The notes beneath the pieces were generated by a model. The model had not been told where the DNA came from and searched no databases. It saw only the letters and a list, made by a program, of their open reading frames with translations. Made by a program: the position numbers and the translations under genes. Positions 13,025 to 20,825 of a DNA stretch of 20,825 nt are shown here, piece by piece. Source of the DNA: a bacterium (GTDB taxonomy: Bacteria > Omnitrophota > Gorgyraeia > Gygaellales > UBA12090); NCBI GenBank assembly GCA_004299495.1, contig SCPY01000166.1:1-20825 (forward strand), written 5' to 3'. The number at the start of each line of letters is the position of its first letter. Within the stretch, counting starts at the first letter, position 1.

Positions 13025-13387
13025 ATGAAAAAGCAAGGTTTTACTCTTATTGAGTTGGTAATGGTAATTGTCATTATTGGTATTTTAGCAGCAGTGGCAA
13101 TCCCGAGGTTCGCTAACCTCAGGTCGGATGCGCAACAGGCGGCTTGCGACGGTAACGTAGGCGCTATTAGAGGTGCTATTGCGGCTTTCTATGCTAAAAC
13201 CGCGGTAAGCCCAACATGGACAGATCAGGAAGATGCGGCAAGCGGTTTCCCAAGGGCCATAACCGCCTCTACTTTCCTCAACTGTTTTATTATGGGAGGC
13301 GCATTGCCAGCCTGTCCTGCTAGCGGCGCTATTTACGCTGGCGACTACACTGCATCTACTGGTGTTATTACTGATCACAATCATTAA
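13025..13387 (+). CDS. Type IV pilin / pseudopilin, major-pilin-like
   Basis: A 120-residue prepilin. The class III leader MKKQG is cut before FTLIELVMVIVIIGILAAVAIP, with Glu at mature position 5, both needed for PilD processing and assembly. Mature length is about 115 residues. The globular part is short and small-residue-rich, with Cys in QAACDG and a C-terminal pair in NCF/ACP that may form the D-loop disulfide. A consensus AAAGGAGGTGA at 13012-13021 suggests high expression. It is under the riboswitch and terminator described upstream and is closed by its own strong terminator, so it is probably monocistronic. Short pilins of this kind form the filament in several deltaproteobacteria and related phyla; a minor-pilin role remains possible. 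Confidence 0.9.
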   Translation: MKKQGFTLIELVMVIVIIGILAAVAIPRFANLRSDAQQAACDGNVGAIRGAIAAFYAKTAVSPTWTDQEDAASGFPRAITASTFLNCFIMGGALPACPASGAIYAGDYTASTGVITDHNH

Positions 13388-13410
13388 TAACATTTCTGTT
13401 TGGGGTTAAT

Positions 13411-13457
13411 CAAAAAACCGCATCTTTCGCGTCACCATAAAAGATGCGGTTTTTTTT
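13411..13457 (+). terminator. Intrinsic terminator after the pilin gene
   Basis: An A-tract followed by ACCGCATCTTT (13416-13426) pairs with AAAGATGCGGT (13440-13450) and continues into a run of eight T. The A-tract on the left makes it potentially bidirectional. Confidence 0.92.
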
Positions 13458-13487
13458 GCCCTTCCGGATAATTCATTTTTCAGAAAT

Positions 13488-15524
13488 ATGACCCTGGCGA
13501 AACATAATCTTTTAGTAGTATCATTGTTTTCATTTTTCTGCCTTTTTTTATATTTTAACTCTCTAAGAGGAATCTTCATTTTTGATGACGCCCATTCTAT
13601 TGTTACGAATCTCTACATTAAAGATATTCGCCACATTCCTATGTTTTTTAAAGGATACTACACCTCTGATCCGGACATTCCTATAGGAATGTTCAGGCCA
13701 TTGCTACTGCTTACATTTAGTTTCAATTACCTTTTTAGCGGCCTTCAGCCTATGGGATACCATATCATCAATATCCTCCTGCATTTCTTAAACGGCATAC
13801 TGTTCTATTATCTTCTGGGATTTCTTTTTTCAGGCCAAACTAATTCCCAAAAAGAAAATTTAACTCAAGGGCTTCCTGTCGCCCTAGGCATACTTATCAG
13901 CCTTTTGTTTCTCGCTCATCCGCTTAACACCGAAGCGGTGACATATATCTCCAGCCGCTCGGATTTACTGGTGTACTTCCTGATCCTTTCGGCTTTTATT
14001 TGCTACTTAAAAAGAAGGTTTTGGGCTACGCTTTTGCTATATGCCCTCGCCCTCTTAACTAAGGAAACCGCCCTGGTTTTGCCTATTTTAATTACCGCGC
14101 ATATCTTCACTCTCCATGAAAACGAAAAAAATAATCCCAGAATACGCATTTTCCTTTTTTTTATTTCCATAATAGGGCTGAGCGCATTATACTGGTCTAT
14201 GCGCCATGTTATTTTATCAGCCATCCCAAAATGGAATATCCCCCCGCCACAAGGGCCATGGCCTAACATACTGACTCAGTCTGGAGTAACTCTCTACTAT
14301 TTAAGGCTCTTCCTTTGGCCGCACCCTTTAACCGCACACCATAATTTTCCTATATTACGCTCTTTATCCGATCCAAGGGCTGCCCTATCAATCTCGGCCA
14401 TCTTGTTTTTAATAGTCCTCGTATTTGCTTTGAGAAAGAAATATCCTATTATAAGCTTTGGGTTGGGATGGTATCTTATCTGCCTCATTCCAAAATTTTA
14501 CGCCTCGCTAAATATTGTTGCCTCCGAGCACCATTTTTATCTTCCTAGTTTCGGGATATACCTAATTATCGCGGCATTAGGCAAGAACTTATTCTTGAAG
14601 TTCAGACGCAAATTTATGATAAGCACAATCGGCGTCATCTGCATTTTTAGCGTTTTAGTATGGTTTAGAAACTACGAGTATAAAGACGAATACACATTCT
14701 GGAGGAGCGCCTTGCGCTCTGACCCCTCCTCTCCAGTCGCCCATTACAACGTAGGAATGGTATATATGAACATGGGGCTATATCCAGAGGCGGAGAGGAT
14801 GCTTAAAAAATCGCTGGCGTATGTGCCTAAAAATGCCACTAAGTTTCTAAAGGATGTCAGAGAAAATACGGCTACAATATATAGGCTGCAGGGAAAATAT
14901 GAAGAAGCGCTGGCACTGTTTCTTAACAATATAGGCTTGGGTTTTTATAATTTCGGCACCTATCAAAATCTTGGCGTCCTGTATCAAGAGATGGAAGACG
15001 ATGAAAATGCCGAAGAGGCCTGGAGAAAAGGCCTAAGCCTTAACCCCAAGTCTTCGGGCATTCTTTATAATTTAGCAAAGTTATACGCCAGAAAAAAAGA
15101 CTTTTTAAGAGCCAAAGAATATTTTCGGCAAGCGATAGACGTTAACCCCGACTTTTTCGCGCTATATTTCGGGTTAGGTAATGTATTAGAAGAAGAAGGG
15201 AATATCGATGCCGCCATTAAAGCTTATGAGAGGGCGGCAGGCCTTAAGCCAAATTTCCATAGTATACATTACCGCCTGGGAACGCTTTACGCCCAAAAAT
15301 CCAGCCCCCGAGCCCTTTGGCATCTCAAAGAGACGGTGAGGCTAAATTCTAATTTCGCCGAAGCGCATAATAATTTAGCTGTGCTTTACTCCTCAATGGA
15401 ACCACCGCAGATGAAATTGTCCAGAGAGCACGCGGAAAAAGCGCTTGCGCTTGGTTATAAAGTAAATGAGGATTTTCTAAAGATTATTGGCTTGGAAGAA
15501 AATAAGGACGGCGAAGAAAAATAA
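13488..15524 (+). CDS. GT-C membrane glycosyltransferase with C-terminal TPR repeats
   Basis: A 678-residue protein. About 410 N-terminal residues are polytopic membrane sequence. The first periplasmic loop has the acidic motif IFDDAHSI (Asp33, Asp34), then FRPLLLLTFSFNYL, AHPLNTEAVTYISSRSDLL and LLTKETALVLP. This is the pattern of TMTC/PMT-like GT-C enzymes that use polyprenyl-phosphate sugars. From about 415 on there are at least five TPR units (AHYNVGMVYMNMGLYPEAE, YQNLGVLYQEMEDDENAEEA, ILYNLAKLYARKKDFLRAKE, ALYFGLGNVLEEEGNIDAA, HYRLGTLYAQK). The ATG at 13488 lacks a clear Shine-Dalgarno, and it starts 31 nt after the pilin terminator. Its position next to the pilin suggests a role in pilin or surface-protein O-glycosylation; that is inference. 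Confidence 0.8.
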   Translation: MTLAKHNLLVVSLFSFFCLFLYFNSLRGIFIFDDAHSIVTNLYIKDIRHIPMFFKGYYTSDPDIPIGMFRPLLLLTFSFNYLFSGLQPMGYHIINILLHFLNGILFYYLLGFLFSGQTNSQKENLTQGLPVALGILISLLFLAHPLNTEAVTYISSRSDLLVYFLILSAFICYLKRRFWATLLLYALALLTKETALVLPILITAHIFTLHENEKNNPRIRIFLFFISIIGLSALYWSMRHVILSAIPKWNIPPPQGPWPNILTQSGVTLYYLRLFLWPHPLTAHHNFPILRSLSDPRAALSISAILFLIVLVFALRKKYPIISFGLGWYLICLIPKFYASLNIVASEHHFYLPSFGIYLIIAALGKNLFLKFRRKFMISTIGVICIFSVLVWFRNYEYKDEYTFWRSALRSDPSSPVAHYNVGMVYMNMGLYPEAERMLKKSLAYVPKNATKFLKDVRENTATIYRLQGKYEEALALFLNNIGLGFYNFGTYQNLGVLYQEMEDDENAEEAWRKGLSLNPKSSGILYNLAKLYARKKDFLRAKEYFRQAIDVNPDFFALYFGLGNVLEEEGNIDAAIKAYERAAGLKPNFHSIHYRLGTLYAQKSSPRALWHLKETVRLNSNFAEAHNNLAVLYSSMEPPQMKLSREHAEKALALGYKVNEDFLKIIGLEENKDGEEK

Positions 15525-15531
15525 CCTTCGT

Positions 15532-16488
15532 CTATGAGAAATGGTAGTCTTTTCTTCTTTCCTTTACATACATACTCTTTTCAAAGGACTTCTGGGCGAA
15601 GTCCTTTAATTCGTTTGCAACCTGCAGTATCTGCGCCGGATTAATAAAGGGATAGTGCTCGTTAGTTGCTATGCCGATATGCAGGCGCATAATGGGGACC
15701 TGGGCGATATCCCCCTTGCGGCTCTTTACTATGACAAAACCTTTCTTTCTGTCCGGCTCATCATAGAACCCGCCAATGCCCTTGTCAAAATCATTGATTG
15801 CTTTATCAACTACCGCCTGCGCGTCTAAGGGAGAGCTGATAAAAAAGAAGTTATCGCCTCCGGCGTGAGCCAGAAAATCCGCGGGCCCTCCGGCGTATCG
15901 CAGAGACTCGCTAAGAAGCGCGGCGGCGTAACGAATCACCTCATCGCCTTTTTTGAATCCATAGCGCTGGTTAAATTCCCTAAATTTATACAAATCTACG
16001 CCGCAGACCGCGCAGGGGCTCTTGGCGTCTATCCTTTTTTGTAATTGCGTAACCAATGCCGTCTCGCCAGGAAGAAGGCTGACCGGATTTACGTCCTGCG
16101 CTCTCGCCGAGCGAAACAGGCTCAACTTTACCCGAAGCAGCAATTCTTCTTCCAGCAATGACTTTTGCGTGTAATCGTCGGCGCCGGAATAAATAAGCTT
16201 TGCCTTGTCCAATTGCGACTGGCCTTCCAAAACAAATATCAGCGGCGTGCGCGAAAGCGAAGATAGGCTTTTTATTTTCTTGCAAATATCTAATCCGTTT
16301 GCCTGCGTAGATTGAAAATCCGATATTATCAAATCCGGGGCGTCTTGCGTTAGATTCCTCAGGGCTTCGTTTTGCTGAAAGTAAGACAGCACGTCATAGT
16401 TTTCCCCTATCAGCATTAACGCCGCGTAATCCTGAAAATTCTGGTCCTCGCTGATTACGGCTATCTTTATCTTTTTATCGCTTGTCAT
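15532..16488 (-). CDS. Receiver-like domain plus degenerate GGDEF domain protein
   Basis: A 318-residue protein on the minus strand, converging on the TPR gene with 7 nt between stops. Residues 7-125 are a response-regulator receiver: SEDQ acidic pair (Glu15, Asp16), LIISDFQS with phosphoacceptor Asp57, and Lys109. The usual Thr/Ser after strand 4 is replaced by Leu (LIFVLEG). Residues about 135-305 are GGDEF-like: VDLYKFREFNQRYG with Asp165, GDEVIRYAA, and HAGGDNFFF in place of GGDEF, so the metal-binding Glu is Asn. The RxxD inhibitory site is also incomplete (GPAD). It is therefore probably not an active diguanylate cyclase but a nucleotide-sensing or signalling scaffold. Its place beside a c-di-GMP-type riboswitch is suggestive. 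Confidence 0.8.
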   Translation of the reverse strand: MTSDKKIKIAVISEDQNFQDYAALMLIGENYDVLSYFQQNEALRNLTQDAPDLIISDFQSTQANGLDICKKIKSLSSLSRTPLIFVLEGQSQLDKAKLIYSGADDYTQKSLLEEELLLRVKLSLFRSARAQDVNPVSLLPGETALVTQLQKRIDAKSPCAVCGVDLYKFREFNQRYGFKKGDEVIRYAAALLSESLRYAGGPADFLAHAGGDNFFFISSPLDAQAVVDKAINDFDKGIGGFYDEPDRKKGFVIVKSRKGDIAQVPIMRLHIGIATNEHYPFINPAQILQVANELKDFAQKSFEKSMYVKERRKDYHFS

Positions 16489-16581
16489 TGGCGTATGATT
16501 TTAATAATTTCCAATATATTATAATACAGCGTTTTTAATAAAATAGTAGTTTTTTCTTAGATTTTTGTTAGAATTAAGTTT

Positions 16582-17442
16582 ATGGAAACAAACAGCTTAG
16601 AAATAATTATTCCCGCGTATAATGAAGAAGCGGCTATTGCCGGGCTTATCCGGGATATCAGAAAAGCGTTAGGAGATAACTGCCGGATTACCGTGGTGGA
16701 TGACGCCTCGCAGGATAAGACCGCTGAGATAGCCAGGGCAAACGGCGCTGGGCTGATACAGCATCCCTATCGCATGGGTAACGGCGCCAGCATAAAAACG
16801 GGACTAAGGAACGCGAGGGAGGATATAGTAGTGCTTATGGACGCGGACTATCAGCATCTGCCGCAGGATATTCCGCTTTTGCTTAACCAGATGGATAAGT
16901 TTGATATGATTATCGGGGCAAGGGATTTTTCAAAGCTCACCCTGCGCAACTTTGCCAATAGAATATATAACGGCTTTGCCGGCTATGTTACTTTATTTAA
17001 AATCCAAGACCTCACCTGCGGCTTCAGGGCGATAAAGAGGAAAGAAGCGCAAAAATTCATTTATCTTCTGCCCAATTCCTTTTCATATCCCAGCACCCTA
17101 ACTCTGGCATTTCTAAAAACAGGCAGGGCTATCAAATACGTAACTATAAATTCGCCTGCGCGAAAGCATGGGAAAAGCAAGATCAATCTGTTAAAAGACG
17201 GGGTAAAGTTTTTTCTCATCATTACCCGCGTTGCCACCTTCTTTTCGCCTTTACGGGTATTCTTACCGGTAAGCCTTTTCTTCTTTGCCGGCGGAGTTCT
17301 CTATTATCTCTACACTTTTTTCGCCTTCCATCGCTTTACCAATATGAGCGCCCTTTTATTTACCGCCTCGCTCCTCATCTTTATGCTCGGGCTTATCTCC
17401 GAGCAGATATCCCAGCTGCGCATGGATAGGACAGAAACGTAG
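16582..17442 (+). CDS. Glycosyltransferase family 2, polyprenyl-phosphate sugar synthase-like
   Basis: A 286-residue protein. The GT2 A-domain begins LEIIIPAYNEEAAIAGLIRD, followed by VVDDASQDKTAEIA, the metal-binding VLMDADYQHLP (DxD), and TCGFRAIKR. Two C-terminal membrane helices (about 227-254 and 258-278) anchor it. This layout resembles dolichol/undecaprenyl-phosphate mannosyltransferases or DPM1-like enzymes that load a sugar on a lipid carrier. It is transcribed divergently from the receiver-GGDEF gene. The next gene, a GT-C enzyme that would use such a lipid-linked sugar, begins in its stop codon (TAGTG). No clear Shine-Dalgarno is seen before the ATG. Confidence 0.88.
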   Translation: METNSLEIIIPAYNEEAAIAGLIRDIRKALGDNCRITVVDDASQDKTAEIARANGAGLIQHPYRMGNGASIKTGLRNAREDIVVLMDADYQHLPQDIPLLLNQMDKFDMIIGARDFSKLTLRNFANRIYNGFAGYVTLFKIQDLTCGFRAIKRKEAQKFIYLLPNSFSYPSTLTLAFLKTGRAIKYVTINSPARKHGKSKINLLKDGVKFFLIITRVATFFSPLRVFLPVSLFFFAGGVLYYLYTFFAFHRFTNMSALLFTASLLIFMLGLISEQISQLRMDRTET

Positions 17443-18998
17443 TGTCATTCAATAAAATAATTAAACATTGGCGCTGGCTCACACTGGCCGCGTTATTCTG
17501 GCTCATCGCCATTCCTTATATCCCGCATGAGTTTATTGACCTGGGAGGAGACAGCGCGCAATATATAATCTTGGCCGAAAGCCTTTCTCAAGGCAAAGGA
17601 CTGCGGATGGCTAACTATCCCGGGGAGCCATTATCTTTTTATTACCCTCCTGTTTTCCCGCTGCTTCTTTATCCAATCGTTTATTTTCTGGGAAGAAACT
17701 TTTACATAATGCATTTTCTCGTTGCCATCCTTGGATATGGCAGCCTGCGGATCTTGTACTTAACCTTAAAACAATATGATAAACAGGCGGCTTTTCCGGC
17801 CGTTTGCCTGCTGGCGGCTAACTGGATATTTTTTCTTTACAGCACTAATTATATCCTTTCCGACATTCCTTATTTGTTTTTCACCAGCATTACCATCCTT
17901 CTCTCTCATCAATACATCCGCAAGGAAAGCGCTTTAAACAAAAAAGGGGCATTGCTCATTCTAGGGCTGCTTCTGACTTATTTTACCCGCTTTATAGGCA
18001 TTACCTTATTTTTTGGCTTAACGTTATTATTAATAATAACGCGCCGGGAAGATAAATTTAAGAAGTTACTATTCATCGGGGCGGTTTTTGCCGCAGCCTG
18101 CGCCTTCTGGAACGCGGCAAAAAGCCTCCAGCCTGCCCAGGCGCATTCCCACTTCAGGCAATTATTCCTCATAGACCCTTACGCTCCCGAAAAGGGAAGC
18201 CTTTTTGCTAATCCAATATATTTCATATTGCGCTTTGCCCAGGGGGCGGAATATTATTATCGCTTGTTCGCGGACATTTTCTCTTTATCTATCCTGAAAG
18301 CATCTACAGCAACAAAAGAGTGCTTAAGTGGGTTCGTCTTTGGCCTCACTTTTCTCGGCTTATGGCATAAGTTTCGAGAAAACAAGGAATGCGTCATTCA
18401 TTATTATTTTATATTTTATTTTCTGCTCATAATCTACTGGCCGTTCAGGGAAGGCGTTCGCTTTATAGTACCGATACTCCCTTTTATATTTTTTTATTTT
18501 CTTGCCGGACTTAAAAATATCCTTTCTTTTTTGCGGAAAAGATTTTCTCTTCCGGCTTTCTATTTATTTGCCGGCACACTGTTTGTCTTTGCCGTTTTAA
18601 ATCTCAAGCAAGTAACAGCGCATGTCTCAACCCATAATTACAGCGGGCTTCCAAAGCCGCATCAGCATTTTATACTCATCCACCGGTGGATTAAAGAAAA
18701 CCTGCCTCAAGATGGCATAATTATCTCAAGAAAGCCAACCATTACTTATTTTTACACTAACCGCAAGGCAATTGTTTATCCTTTTAGCTCCAAGCCGCAG
18801 GACATCTGGCAAGAAGCAGTAAAAAATAAGATCAAGTATATCCTTGCCGATGAATTCTCCCGAGAAACCTATTTCTATCTTCTGCCGTTTCTCTCTCAAT
18901 ATGGAAATAAGCTGAAACTCCTGCATCGCATTGGAGAGACCGGACTGTTTGAGCTAATAAATGATGATGCCCGCTTCGGCGAAGCGGGCATATCCTGA
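17442..18998 (+). CDS. GT-C family membrane glycosyltransferase (ArnT/PMT-like)
   Basis: A 518-residue polytopic protein of about 10-12 hydrophobic segments. The first extracytoplasmic loop has DLGGDSAQYIILAESLSQGKGL, the acidic GGDS motif and helix of PMT_2-like enzymes that take sugar from a polyprenyl phosphate donor. SFYYPPVFPLLLYP follows, and the C-terminal soluble part (about 400-518) has HRWIKENLPQDGIIISRKP. The start is the GTG at 17442, overlapping the previous TAG by one base; the pair probably works in sequence (GT2 loads the lipid, GT-C transfers the sugar). The final residues DDARFGEAGIS are encoded by a palindromic repeat (18964-18988), a sign that the C-terminus was extended by repeat insertion. 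Confidence 0.8.
   Translation: MSFNKIIKHWRWLTLAALFWLIAIPYIPHEFIDLGGDSAQYIILAESLSQGKGLRMANYPGEPLSFYYPPVFPLLLYPIVYFLGRNFYIMHFLVAILGYGSLRILYLTLKQYDKQAAFPAVCLLAANWIFFLYSTNYILSDIPYLFFTSITILLSHQYIRKESALNKKGALLILGLLLTYFTRFIGITLFFGLTLLLIITRREDKFKKLLFIGAVFAAACAFWNAAKSLQPAQAHSHFRQLFLIDPYAPEKGSLFANPIYFILRFAQGAEYYYRLFADIFSLSILKASTATKECLSGFVFGLTFLGLWHKFRENKECVIHYYFIFYFLLIIYWPFREGVRFIVPILPFIFFYFLAGLKNILSFLRKRFSLPAFYLFAGTLFVFAVLNLKQVTAHVSTHNYSGLPKPHQHFILIHRWIKENLPQDGIIISRKPTITYFYTNRKAIVYPFSSKPQDIWQEAVKNKIKYILADEFSRETYFYLLPFLSQYGNKLKLLHRIGETGLFELINDDARFGEAGIS
18964..18988. repeat. Palindromic repeat at the 3' end of the GT-C gene
   Basis: ATGCCCGCTTC (18964-18974) and GAAGCGGGCAT (18978-18988) form a perfect 11-bp stem with loop GGC. 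No T-run follows, so it is a REP-like or mRNA-end hairpin rather than a typical terminator. It overlaps the last codons of the gene. Confidence 0.8.
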
Positions 18999-19075
18999 TT
19001 AGGGAAGAGATTACGCTTAAGGCGGGAAAATAAAATGGCCCTTCGGCATAAGTTCGCCATGCCTTATTCTTAAAT

Positions 19076-20077
19076 ATGGATTATGAAAATTTTAATAACC
19101 AGAGAATAGGGGAAATTCTCTCCGAATTTGGTAACCCTCAAGAATTGACCGTCCTTTATGTGTCTACCTATCTGTCGGATTATGTGCGCACGGAAACGGC
19201 GCTTGATATTTTGCGCAGAAATAGAATAAAGGTAGCAACTATCCTTATCGGTAATAAAAGGTTTAAGTATTTTTTAGCCGTTTTTAAGACTATTTTAAAA
19301 CTAAGAAAATGTGATGTTATTTTTTTGGCCTTCAGGAGCCACGAGATATTGCCTTTTTTTAGGTTTATCACCCGAAAACCTATCATTTTTGATGCCTTTG
19401 TTTCTCTATATGAGACGTTATGTTTAGAGAGGAAAATATTTAAGTCGGGCTCGCTCTTGGCAAAAGCATCAAAGCGCTATGACGCCTATTTATGCAGGAT
19501 AGCTGATCTTGTGCTCGTGGATACCAAGGCCCATTGTGATTATTTTAAGAAGGAATTCAACGCCAAAAATATATCTTATCTTTACTTGGAATGTAACAAA
19601 ACATTATTTAAGCCGCTATCCATAGAAAAAGCTCATAACAGATTCGTTGTCTTCTGGTATGGAAAATGTTGGCCGTTGCAAGGGGCGGATATAATCCTTA
19701 AGGCGGCAAAACTGCTGGAGCGCCAACCGGAAATTACTTTTCATTTGGTCGGCCCGGTAAGAAGAAAATATAAGGATTTAGTTGATGAACTAAACCCTAA
19801 GAATATAGAATTCATTGAACATGTTCCCTATGATAAGCTGCCTTTAGAGATTGCCAGGGCGGATCTTTGTTTGGGAGGCCATTTTTCTGCCCTTCTAAAA
19901 GCTCAAATGGTTATCCCCGGAAAGGCCTTTCAATTTATCGCTTGCGGAAAGAAAACAATTTTAGGCGATAATTCGGCGAATAGGGAATTATTCAGCGAGG
20001 CGGAAAACTTATATTTTGTCAGAATGAATTCCGAAGAAGAGCTGGCAAAGAGGATTTTAGAGATTTGGCTGTCTTAA
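19076..20077 (+). CDS. Glycosyltransferase, group 1 / GT4-like
   Basis: A 333-residue soluble protein with a GT-B style outline. The N-terminal half has ELTVLYVSTYLSDYVRTETAL, CDVIFLAF, and ADLVLVDTKAHCDYFKKEF. The C-terminal half opens FVVFWYGKCWPLQGADIILKAAKLL, then ITFHLVGP, IEFIEHVPYDKLPLEIARADLCLGG, and VIPGKAFQFIACGKKTIL, the usual sugar-nucleotide binding region. The EX7E motif is not clear. It lies downstream of the two membrane sugar genes and before a methyltransferase, in what looks like a surface polysaccharide cluster. The ATG at 19076 has no obvious Shine-Dalgarno. Substrate not predictable. Confidence 0.78.
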   Translation: MDYENFNNQRIGEILSEFGNPQELTVLYVSTYLSDYVRTETALDILRRNRIKVATILIGNKRFKYFLAVFKTILKLRKCDVIFLAFRSHEILPFFRFITRKPIIFDAFVSLYETLCLERKIFKSGSLLAKASKRYDAYLCRIADLVLVDTKAHCDYFKKEFNAKNISYLYLECNKTLFKPLSIEKAHNRFVVFWYGKCWPLQGADIILKAAKLLERQPEITFHLVGPVRRKYKDLVDELNPKNIEFIEHVPYDKLPLEIARADLCLGGHFSALLKAQMVIPGKAFQFIACGKKTILGDNSANRELFSEAENLYFVRMNSEEELAKRILEIWLS

Positions 20078-20106
20078 AAAATGCCGCTTAGATAGAGGTA
20101 TAAAAT

Positions 20107-20825
20107 ATGCCAAGAATTATCCAATTTCGTTCCGGTCCGAGACATTTTTTCCGGCTCACCCTGATAGAGGCCTTGATAAAAAATAGCCTAAGAAAAGGGG
20201 TACTGTTGGATGCGGGATGCGGAGACGGTTCTCTATCTATGAGATTGGCCGGAAGAGGATTTCATGTCTATGCGGTTGATTCGTCGCAGAAGTGGTGCGA
20301 TATCTTTAAGGCTCGCTTACGAAATTCAAATCTGGAAGAAAGAATAAAAATTTTTTGTTTTCCGCTGCTCGATGTTGACTTCGAGGGGGGATTCTTTGAC
20401 TGTATAATTTGCGGAGAGGTTTTAGAACATATTGAAGATGACCTGGAAACCTTAAAAAAATTTTATCTTCTTTTGAAGAAGGATGGAATTTTAATTCTCA
20501 GCGTTCCTCTGAAAAATAAAGGTTTGGACAACTGGGACAGGATAGCGGGGCATTTAAGATTATACGACTATGAGCGCCTGGAAAGAATGCTTGTTTCTGC
20601 GGGATTTTCCGTAGAAAAAACCCTCTGCTGGGGTTATCCCTTTACGAAATTATACCACCGCTCTATTTTCTTAAAATGGGCGGATAAAATAAAAAATGAA
20701 GAAGAAATTATAAGACCAAGGCGTTTTATTACCGCTTTAGGCAAAAGCTATTTAGTATCTGTTATCCTGGGAGTGGTTTTTCTTATAGATATTTTATTTA
20801 CGCCTCCAGATAAAGCCATAGGGAT
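20107..20825 (+). CDS. Class I SAM-dependent methyltransferase (3' truncated by window)
   Basis: The frame from ATG 20107 stays open to the end of the window (239 full codons). GAGGT at 20095-20099 is a good ribosome site. Motif I is VLLDAGCGDGSLSMRLAGRG, then VYAVDSSQKWC; motif II-IV region is FFDCIICGEVLEHIEDDLETLK, and LLKKDGILILSVP follows. These are typical of UbiE/Methyltransf_11-type enzymes. A hydrophobic segment (VSVILGVVFLIDILF) near the cut end suggests a membrane-associated tail. The gene starts 29 nt after the GT4-like gene, so it probably modifies a glycan or lipid of the same cluster. Confidence 0.85.
   Translation, partial: MPRIIQFRSGPRHFFRLTLIEALIKNSLRKGVLLDAGCGDGSLSMRLAGRGFHVYAVDSSQKWCDIFKARLRNSNLEERIKIFCFPLLDVDFEGGFFDCIICGEVLEHIEDDLETLKKFYLLLKKDGILILSVPLKNKGLDNWDRIAGHLRLYDYERLERMLVSAGFSVEKTLCWGYPFTKLYHRSIFLKWADKIKNEEEIIRPRRFITALGKSYLVSVILGVVFLIDILFTPPDKAIG

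Noticed and set aside
16497..16525. Promoter for the GT2 gene with TATAAT at 16520
   Set aside because: The -10 is perfect but no -35 is found at a suitable spacing in a very AT-rich stretch, so I do not list it.
18964..18988. Palindrome as an intrinsic terminator
   Set aside because: The stem is strong but no T-run follows on either side; listed as a repeat instead.

Overview
The window reads as a chromosomal segment of an uncultured, Gram-negative-type anaerobe. My best guess is Candidatus Omnitrophota (Omnitrophica) or a close relative. This is inferred from gene content and style: a clustered four-subunit 2-oxoacid:ferredoxin oxidoreductase, a DXP-pathway dxs, small entericidin-like and His-rich lipoproteins, a membrane GT-C/TPR protein next to a type IV pilin, and RAYT-type GGGGTCAGAGTGA repeats. 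No rRNA is present to confirm it.

Layout. (1) Bases 1-6774 hold a tightly packed + strand core operon: xseA (5' truncated), xseB, dxs, ferredoxin/alpha/beta/gamma subunits of a 2-oxoacid:ferredoxin oxidoreductase, gltX and a small lipoprotein, mostly with overlapping stop/start codons, closed by an intrinsic terminator. (2) A tRNA-Gln(CTG) gene at 6848-6922 is followed by a visibly AT-richer accessory block (about 6.92-10.06 kb). It carries a winged-HTH/nucleotidyltransferase plus HEPN toxin-antitoxin-like pair under a palindromic operator, an ADP-ribosyltransferase-like ORF cut by an in-frame stop, a small membrane protein, an HNH endonuclease and a Fic N-terminal remnant. A 15-bp direct repeat (CAACCTTGACGCTCA) sits at both ends, one copy abutting the tRNA 3' end, so the block looks like an integrated island whose integrase is missing. 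A deletion derivative of a RAYT/IS200-like element follows. (3) From 10.3 to 12.6 kb there is a thioredoxin-like/dual-specificity-phosphatase fusion, a His-rich lipoprotein and an exported transglutaminase-like protein. (4) From 12.65 to 16.5 kb there is a strong promoter, a GEMM-I-type cyclic dinucleotide riboswitch with an unusual helix inserted in its core junction, a terminator, a type IV pilin, a GT-C glycosyltransferase with C-terminal TPRs, and (opposite strand) a receiver-GGDEF protein with a degenerate active site. (5) From 16.6 kb to the end there are envelope sugar genes: a GT2 glycosyltransferase, a membrane GT-C glycosyltransferase, a GT4-like glycosyltransferase and a 3'-truncated SAM methyltransferase.

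How the parts may work together. The first block is housekeeping (DNA repair, isoprenoid precursors, ferredoxin-linked carbon metabolism, tRNA charging). The second is a decaying toxin/mobile-DNA patch at a tRNA site. The fourth suggests a second-messenger-controlled pilus whose pilin may be modified by the neighbouring GT-C protein. The pilin riboswitch, with its inserted junction helix and compound terminator, is the most interesting regulatory element; the Trx-phosphatase fusion and the nonsense-split ART-like gene are the most unusual proteins.
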